From positions 20,149,201 through 20,213,200 of the forward strand of contig NC_092670.1 in the NCBI RefSeq assembly GCF_964355755.1: a DNA stretch of 64,000 nt, in the 5' to 3' direction. The notes under the pieces are model-generated. The model searched no databases and was not told the origin of the DNA. It saw only the letters and a list, made by a program, of their open reading frames with translations. Source of the DNA: Antedon mediterranea. Its lineage: Eukaryota; Echinodermata; Crinoidea; Comatulida; Antedonidae. The position numbers were made by a program, and so were the translations under genes. Numbering within the stretch: the stretch's first letter is position 1; the number at the start of each line of letters is the position of its first letter. This document shows, in pieces, positions 12,544-23,673 of this stretch.

Positions 12544-13201
12544 AAAATGGAACATGTATCTACACAGTATACTGCTGACAATAACAAACAATGGATCCGA
12601 AACAACTTAATGTGAAACAAAATTATTGATGTTATAATAGTTTATCTTGGTTGTTAATTTGGAACTTTAATTTTTTTTAAATGTAACTACAGTAAAGTTT
12701 AATACTTTCTTTTTGATAGAGAAAGATTGTGAAAAGTATTTAAAAGATATTTTAAAGATTCTTTGCTTTCCATAGTTGTTGTCAGTAAATTCATGAATTA
12801 CCAGTAAATTTCTTAAATATTTTGATTGTTTTTGGCAGTATTTATATAATAAAAGATTATATAAAATATATTTTGTATCATTTTATTCTTAATGCTATCT
12901 CTGATTCAATATCAATAGACAATATGGATCTTTAAATAAAGGGTGTATTAATATATACAACAACAATGTTTTGGTTTCACAAATCTGTTTTTCTAAATTG
13001 TACTCTCTGCTGTTTTTAACATTCATTCAAGCATGACAAAAATAGTCTAAATATCCAGTCGTATACGACTCAAACGAAAAATTGCTGAAAAGCGGCTGTA
13101 CGGTACTGGCGAGCGAGTCTATCAACAATATCTCAACGTTGAGTGCGTTGGACACATGTTTTATTATTGATAAAAAATAATTGCAAATATTTGATAAAAT
13201 A
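12544..13201. other. Intergenic between ZSWIM3-like and REXO5
   Basis: The 3' flank of the ZSWIM3-like gene is AT-rich, with AATAAA-type signals near 12848 and 12933. The short stretch before the REXO5 start at 13202 would hold its promoter and 5' UTR. I see no TATA box or other distinctive element. Confidence 0.5.
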
Positions 13202-16200
13202 ATGGGTAAAAAGCGGCCGTATGTAGGTGTAGACGAGGTATGTGTTGTTTACTATGTTCATCGTTCATATAATTAGGTATATTTATGTTTTATTACATTT
13301 TATCATAAAATATAAAGCTGTTCTAGGCTAGGCCTGTCACTGACAGCTGGTGTTTGATAAACGTTTCGTCTGCCTTGTATTGTATCGAGACTCGGCTGTG
13401 GTGTGTAGGTAGTGTGCTTTCTTTACTGATCTGACATGATAGGCCTAGGAATATCAGTCTAGCACGGTGGTATGATTTTTGTTTTTTAAACAGTGGTTGG
13501 ATACAAAAGGTGTTTTATTCCACTTTCTTTATTTTCACAAAATAATATGAATTAATAATAATAATTAATAAATACTAGGCTAGCTAGGCCTACCTACTAG
13601 GCCTAGTACTAGCCTAGGCCTACTAAATATAAATTTTATTAAAAAAATGATAAATTGGAGAAAAAAAACCTTATTTAAACTACAATAATATGTTTTCTAC
13701 TTAGGGAAGTGTGACTTTTTCATATACTGTAGTTAGCTGGTCGATCTCTATGGGAAACAATAACTCACTATCCTTTAAAGTGTATAGTAGTGCCTCTAAA
13801 ACACTTTTACATGCAAGTTGCCTGTGCTGATAGTCTCATTCAACTCACTATCCTTTAAAGTGTATAGTAGTGCCTCTAAAACACTTTTACATGCAAGTTG
13901 CCTGTGCTGATAGTCTCATTCAACTCACTATCCTTTAAAGTGTATAGTAGTGCCTCTAAAACACTTTTACATGCAAGTTGCATGTGCTGATAGTCTCATT
14001 CAACTCACTATCCTTTCAAGTGTATAGTAGTGCCTCTAAAACACTTTTACATGCAAGTTGGCTGTGCTGATAGTCTCATTCTTCAATAAGTTGTATTGTA
14101 AATCAAATATCTCACTAGGGTTTGCCCAAGACCAAATCTATCAAAAAAGAAATTATTGAACTGCCAAAAAAGAAGAAAGCCAAGGAGAAAAACAAACCCA
14201 GTACTTACAAACAAGGAATTAAGATTGAACCTGTCGAAACTGTTGTGCAACAGGTTACAGTGGAAGAAATAGAGAAGCAAAAAAAGAAAACAGTAAACAT
14301 TGATAGAATACAAAAGAGTATGGTAAGAATGTATCTTTGGTGCAGTATGCGCGATTTGAACAATTTGAATCCGTTCATTTATTTGTGCATGTAATTTGAA
14401 ATAATGTAGTGCAATATTAATAAGATAAAAAGCATAAATGTATTAATAAATATGTACCATTATTCTTTGCACAATTTCAAGTTAACGCAAACAAATTTTA
14501 GTTCGAATCGTGCGTAATATATTTAAAATTGAAATTCTATATTTTAATTTTTATTTCAACCACATCCAACAGCGTAAAATCGCCATTCATAGGATGCCTA
14601 ACATTTAATACCACATACAATGCATGAACCCCTTCTTGTTTACATTGAACCTAAAGTATTTTAAAGCAAATTTTGTATCAATTCATAATAATTTCTTCAA
14701 TTTTGTATTGATTAATCTTATTTTGTCTTATTCAATCAACATTTATTTTTCTGAATTTTTAAAGCAAAGACCAAAAATGTTCTTAAATCAGAGTGACCAG
14801 ACAGCAGTGAATGTTAGTGACATTCAAGACTTGATCCAGTTTTCATGCCTAGGATTAGTGTCAAGTGTACAACCAACGTAAGTACCAGGCATGGATTTAG
14901 GCGGGGGCTAAACAGGCTTTAGCACCCCCACCACCACCAACCTAAAATTTAGCAGCCATGTTTACTATTTTTATATTTCTACAACCCCCAACAGATGTTT
15001 TTTTTCATTTTTGAAATGCTGGATCCGCCCCTAAGTACAGTAACCACAAGGTAGCAGATTTCAATAGTCCACATGGCATCACACTTCTTTGGAAGAATGT
15101 ATTTGGGAAAAAATATTTTAGAAATAATTTGGTAATTCAATGTAATTTCTTTTAGCTGGTGTAAACTGTTACGAGTAGGCAAGTTGCGTAAGGTTGCGGT
15201 CGTGATAGTTGGTGGAGTTAATGAGAAATGGTATCGGCAGTGTTCCCACCTTTTCACAAACATTCAGCAATTATTTAATGTTGTAAGTACATAATGGTTT
15301 ATATCCTTGTGTATAAACGACTTTATATAGCTTAGGCAGTATGGGAATTTTTTCAAGGCCTAGCCAGGATTTTTACCAGGTTTGTTTTTCCACAAAATTG
15401 GCAAAAATCCATTTTGAAAAGTGGACTTCAGGAAAAATGTGCGTTTGTTCGAACCCTCAATACAGTTATTTATATCTTTCTTTATTTTAGTCTGTAAAAG
15501 TGAAGCCAGTTTCGACTAAATCTGTCATACATAATCTACTGTTTTTAAAATGGACCCGATCAAGGTTAAAAAAGGAGGTGTATATTTCCCGTAAGAGTTT
15601 CTTATCTCTAATATATCAATAGAAATATAGTGAGTTCCTGAGTGAATTTGTTTGTATGAAACAGAATAAAGTCAGAGACCAGAAATCTGTGTGGATGCTA
15701 ACAACGCTTTACACTGATCAGTATCACATCCTTATTTCACAAAGATTACCACTAATAATGGACAATCATTATCTTGATTGATTTTGATAAAAGACTTAAG
15801 CTCTGTCTACACTATCAAACTTTTTGTCATGTGCCCATATATGACATATTTGGGTATATCACTACCATATTTGGGCACATCACATTTTTTTTGTCAAACT
15901 AGTTGATAGTGTAGACAGAGCTAAAATCTCTACCGTGTTGTATTTAAATTGTTTGTTATTGTTGTATATGTAGGTTTACTAGAGAAGGAACCAGACATAC
16001 CTAAACAGGAAGAAGGTAGGTTTAACATAATTATGTTTGTACACAACAGTAGCCTGATAAGTGGTCAGCTACAGGCACTGTCACAACACGGATTTGTTTA
16101 TTAACATGCTCAGTTTCATGTTCATTTTATTTATTTTTAATTAGTTGGTTAATTAAAGTGACTCAAATTTTAAATTCAAACAAATATTTTATTTTGTCAC

Positions 16201-19200
16201 ATAGACAGTTCAAGTGACGATGACAATGAAGAGGAAGAGTGTAAATTAATGAGAGGTGACCTTGTTTTAACTGAGGGTCAAATGCGTTGGCATGGTTACC
16301 TTCTACCTGATGTGTCACCAGATTTCATTCAAACAAACCATGTTGATGCAGTTGATGAGGATAGTCCACTGATAGCCATTGATTGTGAGATGGTAAGCAT
16401 CTAAAGCTCTGTCTACACTATCAAGCTTAATGTGACTAAAAAATGTGATGTGCCCACCTATGGATTGGATGATGATGTATCACTACCATATTTAAGCGTA
16501 TCACTACCATATTTAAGCATATCACTACCATATTTGGGTGCATCACACTTATTTTTGTATCACTACTATATTTAAGTATATCACTACCATATTTGGCACA
16601 TCACACTTTTTTTATCAACCTAATTTGATAGTGTAGACAGAGCTTTCGATTTTCTAGAATTGTTTTAGGCTTAATACTGTAGGATTGAAATTGCTTGGAA
16701 TTGAGGAAGATGGTTTGAGATACCATGGTAATTACTATCTTGTATTATCTTTCTAGTGTTTGACATGCAATGGACAAGAGTTAACCAGAGTTTCTGTTGT
16801 GAATGAGAAACATGAAGTTCTGTATGACACACTTGTGAAACCCTATAATAAAATTATACACTACAATACGCAGTAAGTACTGTACAGAGTGCGTCTCATA
16901 TACAACATGACTAAAGGGTCCTTCACACCTGTTCTGCCACAGTTCCGGTCCAGCGCTAAAAAAATCCAATCGCACGTCAATGTTTCGTTTTCACGCGGGG
17001 CTACGCACTTATCGATTGCCGCATAGCCGCCTGGAGCATTGTGAAAACAAAACATTGATGTTCGATCGTGCCGGAACAGGTGTGAAAGAATCAATTAATT
17101 TGTTTTCTTTAGTAAGTATTAACAAAAAATGTGAAATAAATATCTTGTTTAAATTCACAGGTTCAGTGGAATAACAGAACGTTTACTTAACCCTGTTACA
17201 ATAAGATTGGCAGACGTTCAAAAAAAGTTGCTGAGTATTATACCAACCAATGCCATCTTAGTGGGACAATCACTCAATGGAGATCTGAAGGCATTAAAGG
17301 TGCAGTAATATTTGTGTGTGAAAAGATGGTAAAAAATCTAATTGCCATTCCTGACCCCAAATCACCAAGGAAGTGTATTAAATGGCATAGTATAACCATG
17401 GAGCAATAATGATACTGTAACCCAGCTTCCCTAATAAGATTGAATTGTATTGTTTAAAAGGAGAAAACCCAATGCTTTCTATTAAACATTATATATATTA
17501 TATACATTATAAATTATATAGAGGCTAGGTAGAGAGTAATTTAGTTGAAGTATAAAATAACCGAGACACAAATTTATGTTATTCTAAGTACTGTATTAGT
17601 ATTTTTGCTTGTTTTTGCTTTATAGATGTATCACCCACACTGTATTGATACAAGTTCTCTGTTCACAACATATAAAGTTGGACTTAAAGCACTTACCAAA
17701 TTCTACCTCAAGTAAGTCTCAACCTGCTTATTTTATACTTGCCTTTCAATGTTAAAGATGTATTGTCCTCCAAAAACATAAAAAATGAAGATTAATGGGA
17801 AAAAAAAAGACTTTGAATGGGCCATTTTTTGTTAAAAGTTTAATACTTCTGTAGAAAAAAAAATGTTTTACTTATAAAAAGACAAAATAAATGGTTAAAT
17901 TCAAAAACCTATTGGCTTCAATTTTGATCCAAATTTTGGTCAAAGTGAAAATACTGTGACATTCAAATGCCATATTAAAAAAAAAAAAATTTTCAGGGAG
18001 ATAATATATTTTTAAAGTAGTCGAATATCATCTTATTATTCACTTTTGGTGTGATTTTATATTTCTGCATTTTTTATTGTTAATCGATACTGAAATTTGT
18101 TATTAATAACAGTTAATGTATAATCTATAAATATTTATTGAATTAAATTATTCATATTGTCACAAAATCATACAAAATTATGATCCATCACAATCCATAC
18201 CAAATCATCTAATAATTTCCGGATCATTGTATAGTTACCACCAGAAGGATTCTCTTCATCATTCTATGTATGGATAACTAGTTGAGAGCAGGAACTAATC
18301 AAACCATGTACCATTTTTGATTGTCTTTATAAAAAATAAAAAATCATTAACTAGTGTAACGGTGTGTCATGTATTTGTTCTTCAGAAAAGACATACAATG
18401 CGGAAACGATGGCCACAATTCCATAGAAGATGCAACAGCATCAATGGACCTTGCTTTACTTAAACTTAGGAAAGGTAATAATCTAAGGAACTATCAAAGT
18501 GGACGGAAGAATGACCTGCCAGTGGAAAGGTAAAGTTGTCATCATCATTGTCATAAGATGTATAGTTTGTTTATGTATTGCTATGCCATAGAACAATACA
18601 TTACAGAAATATTAACAAAATATATCTATATCAAAATATAAAAGCTAAATCAAAACGATAAAGTAAAACAGCCAGAAAAGTTAGCAGAGCTATATCAAAA
18701 TATGACATAGCAGCAGAGGATGCAGAGGATAACCTATTAGGCTTGAACAATTGTTTCAGAAGGTGTCATCTACAAATGATATAATAAGACAACATAAACA
18801 ATTAAATGTATATAAAAATATTACTGCTCAAAATATCTATAATTGTAATACAACTTATCATAATTTTTATGTATTATTTTAATTTGGATTATTTAACAAT
18901 TTATTATTTTATGCATTATATATTTATAATAATAATGTACAATTTTCTAATGGCTTGCAATCCTATTCTGCTTGTAAACCCTGCTATATGGTTGCTTGGA
19001 CTACCCTAAACCCACAATCCTAGGCACAGTAAATATTTGTATACTATATGACCTCGTCACACAATGAATGTTATTCATTTTTAAAATCACTCTTTTTTTC
19101 CCTTGTTTTAGTATATTTCAGAGAATAGCAGCAGGTAAACAAAAGTCGACAGTATTAGATGTTCCTGGCAACCTCAAGAAATTTTACAAAGACTCGGTAG

Positions 19201-20482
19201 ATTGTATAACAGTAATGACAGATTCAGAGGTAAGAAAACCATTGCAAAAAAGCAGTGTTATTATTGATAATAATATTTACCACATTTCTATAGCGCCCCT
19301 TTTCATGAATAATTATGCTCAAAGGGGAATTACATAGCAAATTATTACCCCTGGTAATTTTCTAGATCGAATACGTATGGAAACATACTCCCATAATAAT
19401 GCAGCTAGTAACCAAAGCAAAGTTGTGTCTTGATTTAACCGGTACCATTTATACACCTGGGTGGAGAGGGCAAATGCCTATACAAGCAATGCGCCGAGAG
19501 TTGGATTGGAATTATGCTCACACGCCCTCATTGATAGAAATTTGTTTGTTAATGCAGACAAAGAAGAAAATGAAGAAGGCTTTGAACGGAGATAGTTCTC
19601 TTGTTTGTGGTCACCTACATTCCTTTAAGACACTGATGGATGGAATATCACATGAACAGGAGGTCATTGAGGTAAGAGCAATATCCTATATATAGATTGT
19701 GTGTGATGCCCCCTCCTACTTTTAGTGATCTCATCCCTCATCCAATCAGTGCCGGTATTGTGCGATTTCCATGGCAATTGAGAGTAATCATGTCGTTGCA
19801 CTAACCGTTTAGCTTATCTGAGTGGTAACTGATAACATTTGTATTATATGAATACTGTACTAATTACATTACTGTACTTGGTAAGCAAACAGTATTATAC
19901 ATGGGTTGAAAATGAAACAATTGTTCACCTTCATATTGTCGGTGACACCATGAAGTGACACTAAAGTGGATTTAGCTTTAATATACTAGTTCATTAATTA
20001 ACAAGAATTATCTAGCTTTACACACGTGTGAATAAAACATATAATTGAAAATTTCTTAAAATATGTGTTTTGTGAAGCTTTCTACTAAACCACGTTTTTT
20101 TCCAAAAGGCATACATGGTTATGTCAAATGACTACGTTGTTAGTGTCATTTTGTTATGTCGCTGACAATATGGACCAATAATTTCAAATCAATATCCATT
20201 GTTCTATTTTGGTTAAAACAATAGGAACCAAAAATCCATTTTTTAACAGTTTAAATAATTTCAGTAAACAGTAATTATGTATTATTTCAGTCAACGCTGG
20301 GTAAAATAGATGAACGTGTTGGCGAAATCTATGCCGCAATGCCTAACAACAGCCTTTGCATTGTTGTATTTGCGTCATCAACGCAGGACATCGACATGGA
20401 TGTCAATACGTCAGAGAGTGAACTGTACAGTAGATGTTTCGCTGGAATTAAATACGAGAAAGACGAACCGGAAACAACATGA
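13202..20482 (+). CDS. REXO5: RNA exonuclease 5 (REXO5/NEF-sp)
   Basis: DEDDh 3'-5' RNA exonuclease. Fourteen exons: 13202-13237, 14119-14322, 14765-14877, 15156-15282, 15491-15590, 15974-16015, 16205-16392, 16757-16872, 17161-17299, 17626-17711, 18386-18529, 19112-19229, 19558-19671, 20291-20482; in frame to 572 residues. The lysine-rich N-terminus (KKKKAKEKNK) suggests nuclear or nucleolar targeting. Before the nuclease comes LTEGQMRWHGY, a REXO5 landmark. Exo I is AIDCEM (D and E about residues 267-269). Exo II is VGQSLNGDLKALK. Exo III is GHNSIEDA with H-x4-D. FSGITERLLNPVT matches family members closely. The C-terminal part after residue 430 is poorly conserved and I do not see clear RRM motifs in it. 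Family knowledge: REXO5 homologues trim the ends of rRNA and snoRNA. The exon end at 15590 was chosen because it preserves phase. Confidence 0.94.
13760..14080 (+). repeat. 80-bp tandem repeat, four copies
   Basis: Four nearly identical 80-base units, each starting AACTCACTATCCTTTAAAGT and ending GCTGATAGTCTCATT, in REXO5 intron 1 just upstream of the exon at 14119. Only a few substitutions separate the units, so the array is young. Confidence 0.95.
14887..15028. mobile_element. Short inverted-repeat element
   Basis: Left end CAGGCATGGATTTAGGCGGG and right end TGCTGGATCCGCCCCTAAG are partly complementary (GGATTTAGGCGGGGGC versus GGATCCGCCCC). It starts about 10 bases after a REXO5 exon. Small and diverged; low confidence. 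Confidence 0.4.
15798..15922. mobile_element. MITE family A copy
   Basis: TTAAGCTCTGTCTACACTAT at the left and TAGTGTAGACAGAGCT at the right. The interior is shortened to about 125 bp but both inverted ends survive. REXO5 intron. Confidence 0.88.
16403..16644. mobile_element. MITE family A copy with internal expansion
   Basis: Both ends present (AAGCTCTGTCTACACTATCA and TAGTGTAGACAGAGCTTT). The internal word ATCACTACCATATTTAAGC is repeated about five times, stretching the copy to about 240 bp. It starts about 11 bases after the REXO5 Exo I exon. Confidence 0.88.
16914..17089. mobile_element. MITE family C (AAGGGTCCTTCACACC ends)
   Basis: Left end AAGGGTCCTTCACACCTGTT; right end AACAGGTGTGAAAGAA. 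Internal GTTTTCACG...GTGAAAAC inverted words. A diverged relative lies at 33568-33684. REXO5 intron. Confidence 0.75.
17752..18015. mobile_element. TTAA-flanked MITE family B, reverse copy
   Basis: Left TTAAAGATGTATTGTCCTCC. The interior reads as the reverse complement of the copy at 9628 (ACTTTGAATGGGCCATTTT, AATACTTCTGTAGAAAAAA). The right end has decayed (ATATATTTTTAA). REXO5 intron. Confidence 0.8.
18641..18691 (-). mobile_element. Penelope-like element 3' end fragment
   Basis: About 50 bp matching, in reverse orientation, the segment just downstream of the hammerhead-like motif of the element at 6561-7980 (GCCAGAAAAGTTAGCAGAGC). It stops near the motif's GAAA. REXO5 intron. Confidence 0.75.
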
Positions 20483-22614
20483 GACATCATGAAAGTTGTA
20501 CAGAGAAATATACTAAACAAAAATTTCTATGCATAGTACAGTTGTATATGTACTAAATTAGTTTCCGAATAGCCAAGTTAAGGTTGCAGGAAACGTAGAC
20601 AGCATGTAGTCTGGAGGAGTTCTGTCAGGCTAGGCCTCTGATCAAACAGGGGATTTCCTCCATCCTCCTCCTCTGCATCAGTTTCTTGATTTTCCTGGAT
20701 CCAGTCCGATGTCAGTTCACCAGTTTTTTGGAAACTTGTTCATTTTGAGAATAAACTGGTTTAGACACAATTTCTAACATGTATTCTACTTTCTTTGTTG
20801 TTTTTATATCATATTGTAGCGTGGACAATTTTGTTCACAGAAATCATCACGTGTTCATAAACAGATATTTTTCTGGTTAATCCATTGTACACTGGCACTT
20901 TTCTAGGAGATATAAACGCTTTCATGCTATATTGTCCAAAACATGGCTGCCATTATGAGCCGCTAAATTTAAGGTTTACATTACTTAGAAAGGCCACAAA
21001 CCATCTATTAAATATGCGATATTCCATTGTAGACTGGTGAATAAACATCTGTCTATTCACACAATAAAAATAAAAACTGTAGTCTATTATCACATAAACA
21101 ATTAATTTATTGCATTTTAAAATCCAAAAACTGTACAATATTAACTAACATGTCCACTGCAATGGAATATTACTCTACAAAGAATGGAGCTTAGATTTGT
21201 TATCAAGGATTGTATTGTAAATCAATTTAATATACAATTTCATTCACGGAGGAGAAGTTAGACCTCTGAAATGTAATACGGATGCTAGCCTAGAAAGCAA
21301 AAATTGTCCTCCATGTAATTCTTTTGCTTGATACTACTGTATATTACTAATACTTGATAAACCAGGAAAAATCCAACCTCTATATACACAAGATAGTAAA
21401 GATGACAAATCTTATCATTACTTGAATCAATTTGGATAAATAAAGAATACTTGACATTTGAGATCCTCCAAAGTAATTATATTTTTCTTCAGGGATTATA
21501 TGTGACACATATGTTACTGTATCACAGAATTTGCCTATGAAACTTTACAAATCATAGATACAGTACAGAGAATTGGCTAGGCTATCACAATTGATTGGTT
21601 AAGCATCGTGGTACATGTATTTAATATGCTTTGTCTGTTTCCTCTTCTGTAAAATGTTCAACCAATGTTTCTTTGGCTTTGTAAAATGTAACAAAGTTAC
21701 TTTGGAAATACAGCATGAATATGAAGCCTACATATTTCAAGGTGAACATTTACATACGATTTCCTACGTTCAGACACAGCTGCTATAATAGCTAGTTTAA
21801 CTTAATCCACCATGGCCCTAACAGCTATAGATGCATGCAGTATGGTAGAACTTTGTCTATTATGTATCAGATAATCTGGGTGGATACATACACCCAATCT
21901 AGCATACAGTGCGTGTCTAAAATCATCACCAACTTGCCTATACCTGTTTACAGTGTAGGTACTGTACCATAAATAATTAGGTACATTCAATTGTTTCCAA
22001 ACTACTACCCCTCTTTTGGGACACCCCCTATTGAGGGGAAACCGACACCCCTGTTCCAGGGACACCTCTTAAGTTTGAGTCCCAAAAATGTCCCCTTGAT
22101 AGGTGTTGTATTGTAAGCAACTATTGCAACATTTGTGATATTAATTTGTAAATACTAGACCGACCTTTTTATATCTAAAAGGTCTTCACTTTATAACTTA
22201 CTGTTAAACTAACATTACTTTTAGGACCTCTCTTGTTTTACAGTTATGAAACCAAAGGCTTTTTGAAAAGTGTAGAGAATCCATAATAATTGAAGTCAGG
22301 CCATATTTCTACTATACTACATGGACAATATAACCTCTATTAAGGCCCAATTGAGACCCAACAAATTGTACCCTTAACCGGGGCTAAGTGTCTCAAAGGA
22401 GGGATTCTACTACATACCAAGTTGTTTACACCTACTGCAAATAAAAGTATATAATCATATTGTCTAGTATACAGTATTAGTATTTTGATATTAAATCTAG
22501 TGCACCTATTTATTTTAATTTTTCTGCATACACTTCAGCCATTTGTTCTTGTAACAAATACCTACACTCTTCATGTACATAAAATACTATTTAAATTTCC
22601 CACTGCAACTGAAC

Positions 22615-22684
<70 letters not shown>

Positions 22685-23673
22685 ATGTCCAATTTTAACA
22701 TTAGTAAAAATCTTTTAAAAGAAACTGTCATTTTGTTAAATTATTATATAATATATAAATAACATATTAATAGAATAATATAGATTAGATAAGGATAAGA
22801 ACTTTTTAGTAAAATATAACTAATGCTAATAAAATATTTATGCTGTACAAAGACGTTACTTTTTTCTCTTGAAATGTCTGAAGTACACAAAATAAGTTTG
22901 GTTAGGCTTCACATATTTTGCGTTTCGACATCTGCATTGTCTAGGACTTTAACTCTGTAATCTTCAATTGTTTGAGGTAGGCAAAACTAATCTATTCCAG
23001 GCTCAGCTTAAGATTAGTTAGGTGCCTTATCTCTAATGCGGAATAGAAGAGTACTGTTGAAACTTGGGATTACAGGCTATTTGATTCTTGGTAGTCCTAA
23101 TCCTAGCTTACAAGTATCCTTTCCATACCTGTTTTTATGTTTACAGCATTTTAACCTCCGTACAGTTGCCATCTCCTTTTTACAAACCACATCCCTGTCC
23201 TCTACAAAAATATTGTGTGCATCCACAAACTACAGACCTTTGTTTTAGATGAGCCTAAACTGCTAATAAACAATAACGTTTTCTGAATATGAGTTGATAA
23301 TATTAGTGTGCATTTTCACACTAGTAAAAATTCACTTAAAATTACAGTATTCGCTAGCAAGTTTCACCTATGTTCAACATTAGACATACTGAAAAATACT
23401 TGCATCACAAAACTAGGCGTCCAGCGCCAAATCAACCATTACAGGCTCTAGTCAACTTTGCCTGCACAAATTGTCTGGTGTGATTTTCTAAAATGGCGAG
23501 TATATTTTGGACATTTAGGAGGCATATCCTGTATTTTTAGAGTTTCTGGAGAGTTGACTGTAAATAAAAAGTATTTATATCCTTGTCAAATTTGCATAAG
23601 ATATTAATTTTAATTACTCAACTCCTGTGAAAGGCTAAAGCATGGAGGCACTCCAAGTATTCTATTCAACAAG
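20483..23673. other. Convergent intergenic region REXO5 / NAA60
   Basis: About 3.2 kb between two genes that face each other, so it should hold both 3' UTRs. An AATAAA occurs near 20751 for REXO5. Apart from the AGT microsatellite at 22615 I see no coding signal; the small open frames here have no recognisable domains. Confidence 0.55.
22615..22683 (+). repeat. (AGT)n microsatellite
   Basis: 23 uninterrupted AGT triplets. Confidence 0.98.

Noticed and set aside
19399-19557. N-terminal half of an open frame before the REXO5 exon at 19558
   Set aside because: The real acceptor at 19557 keeps phase with the preceding exon; upstream codons are intron read-through.
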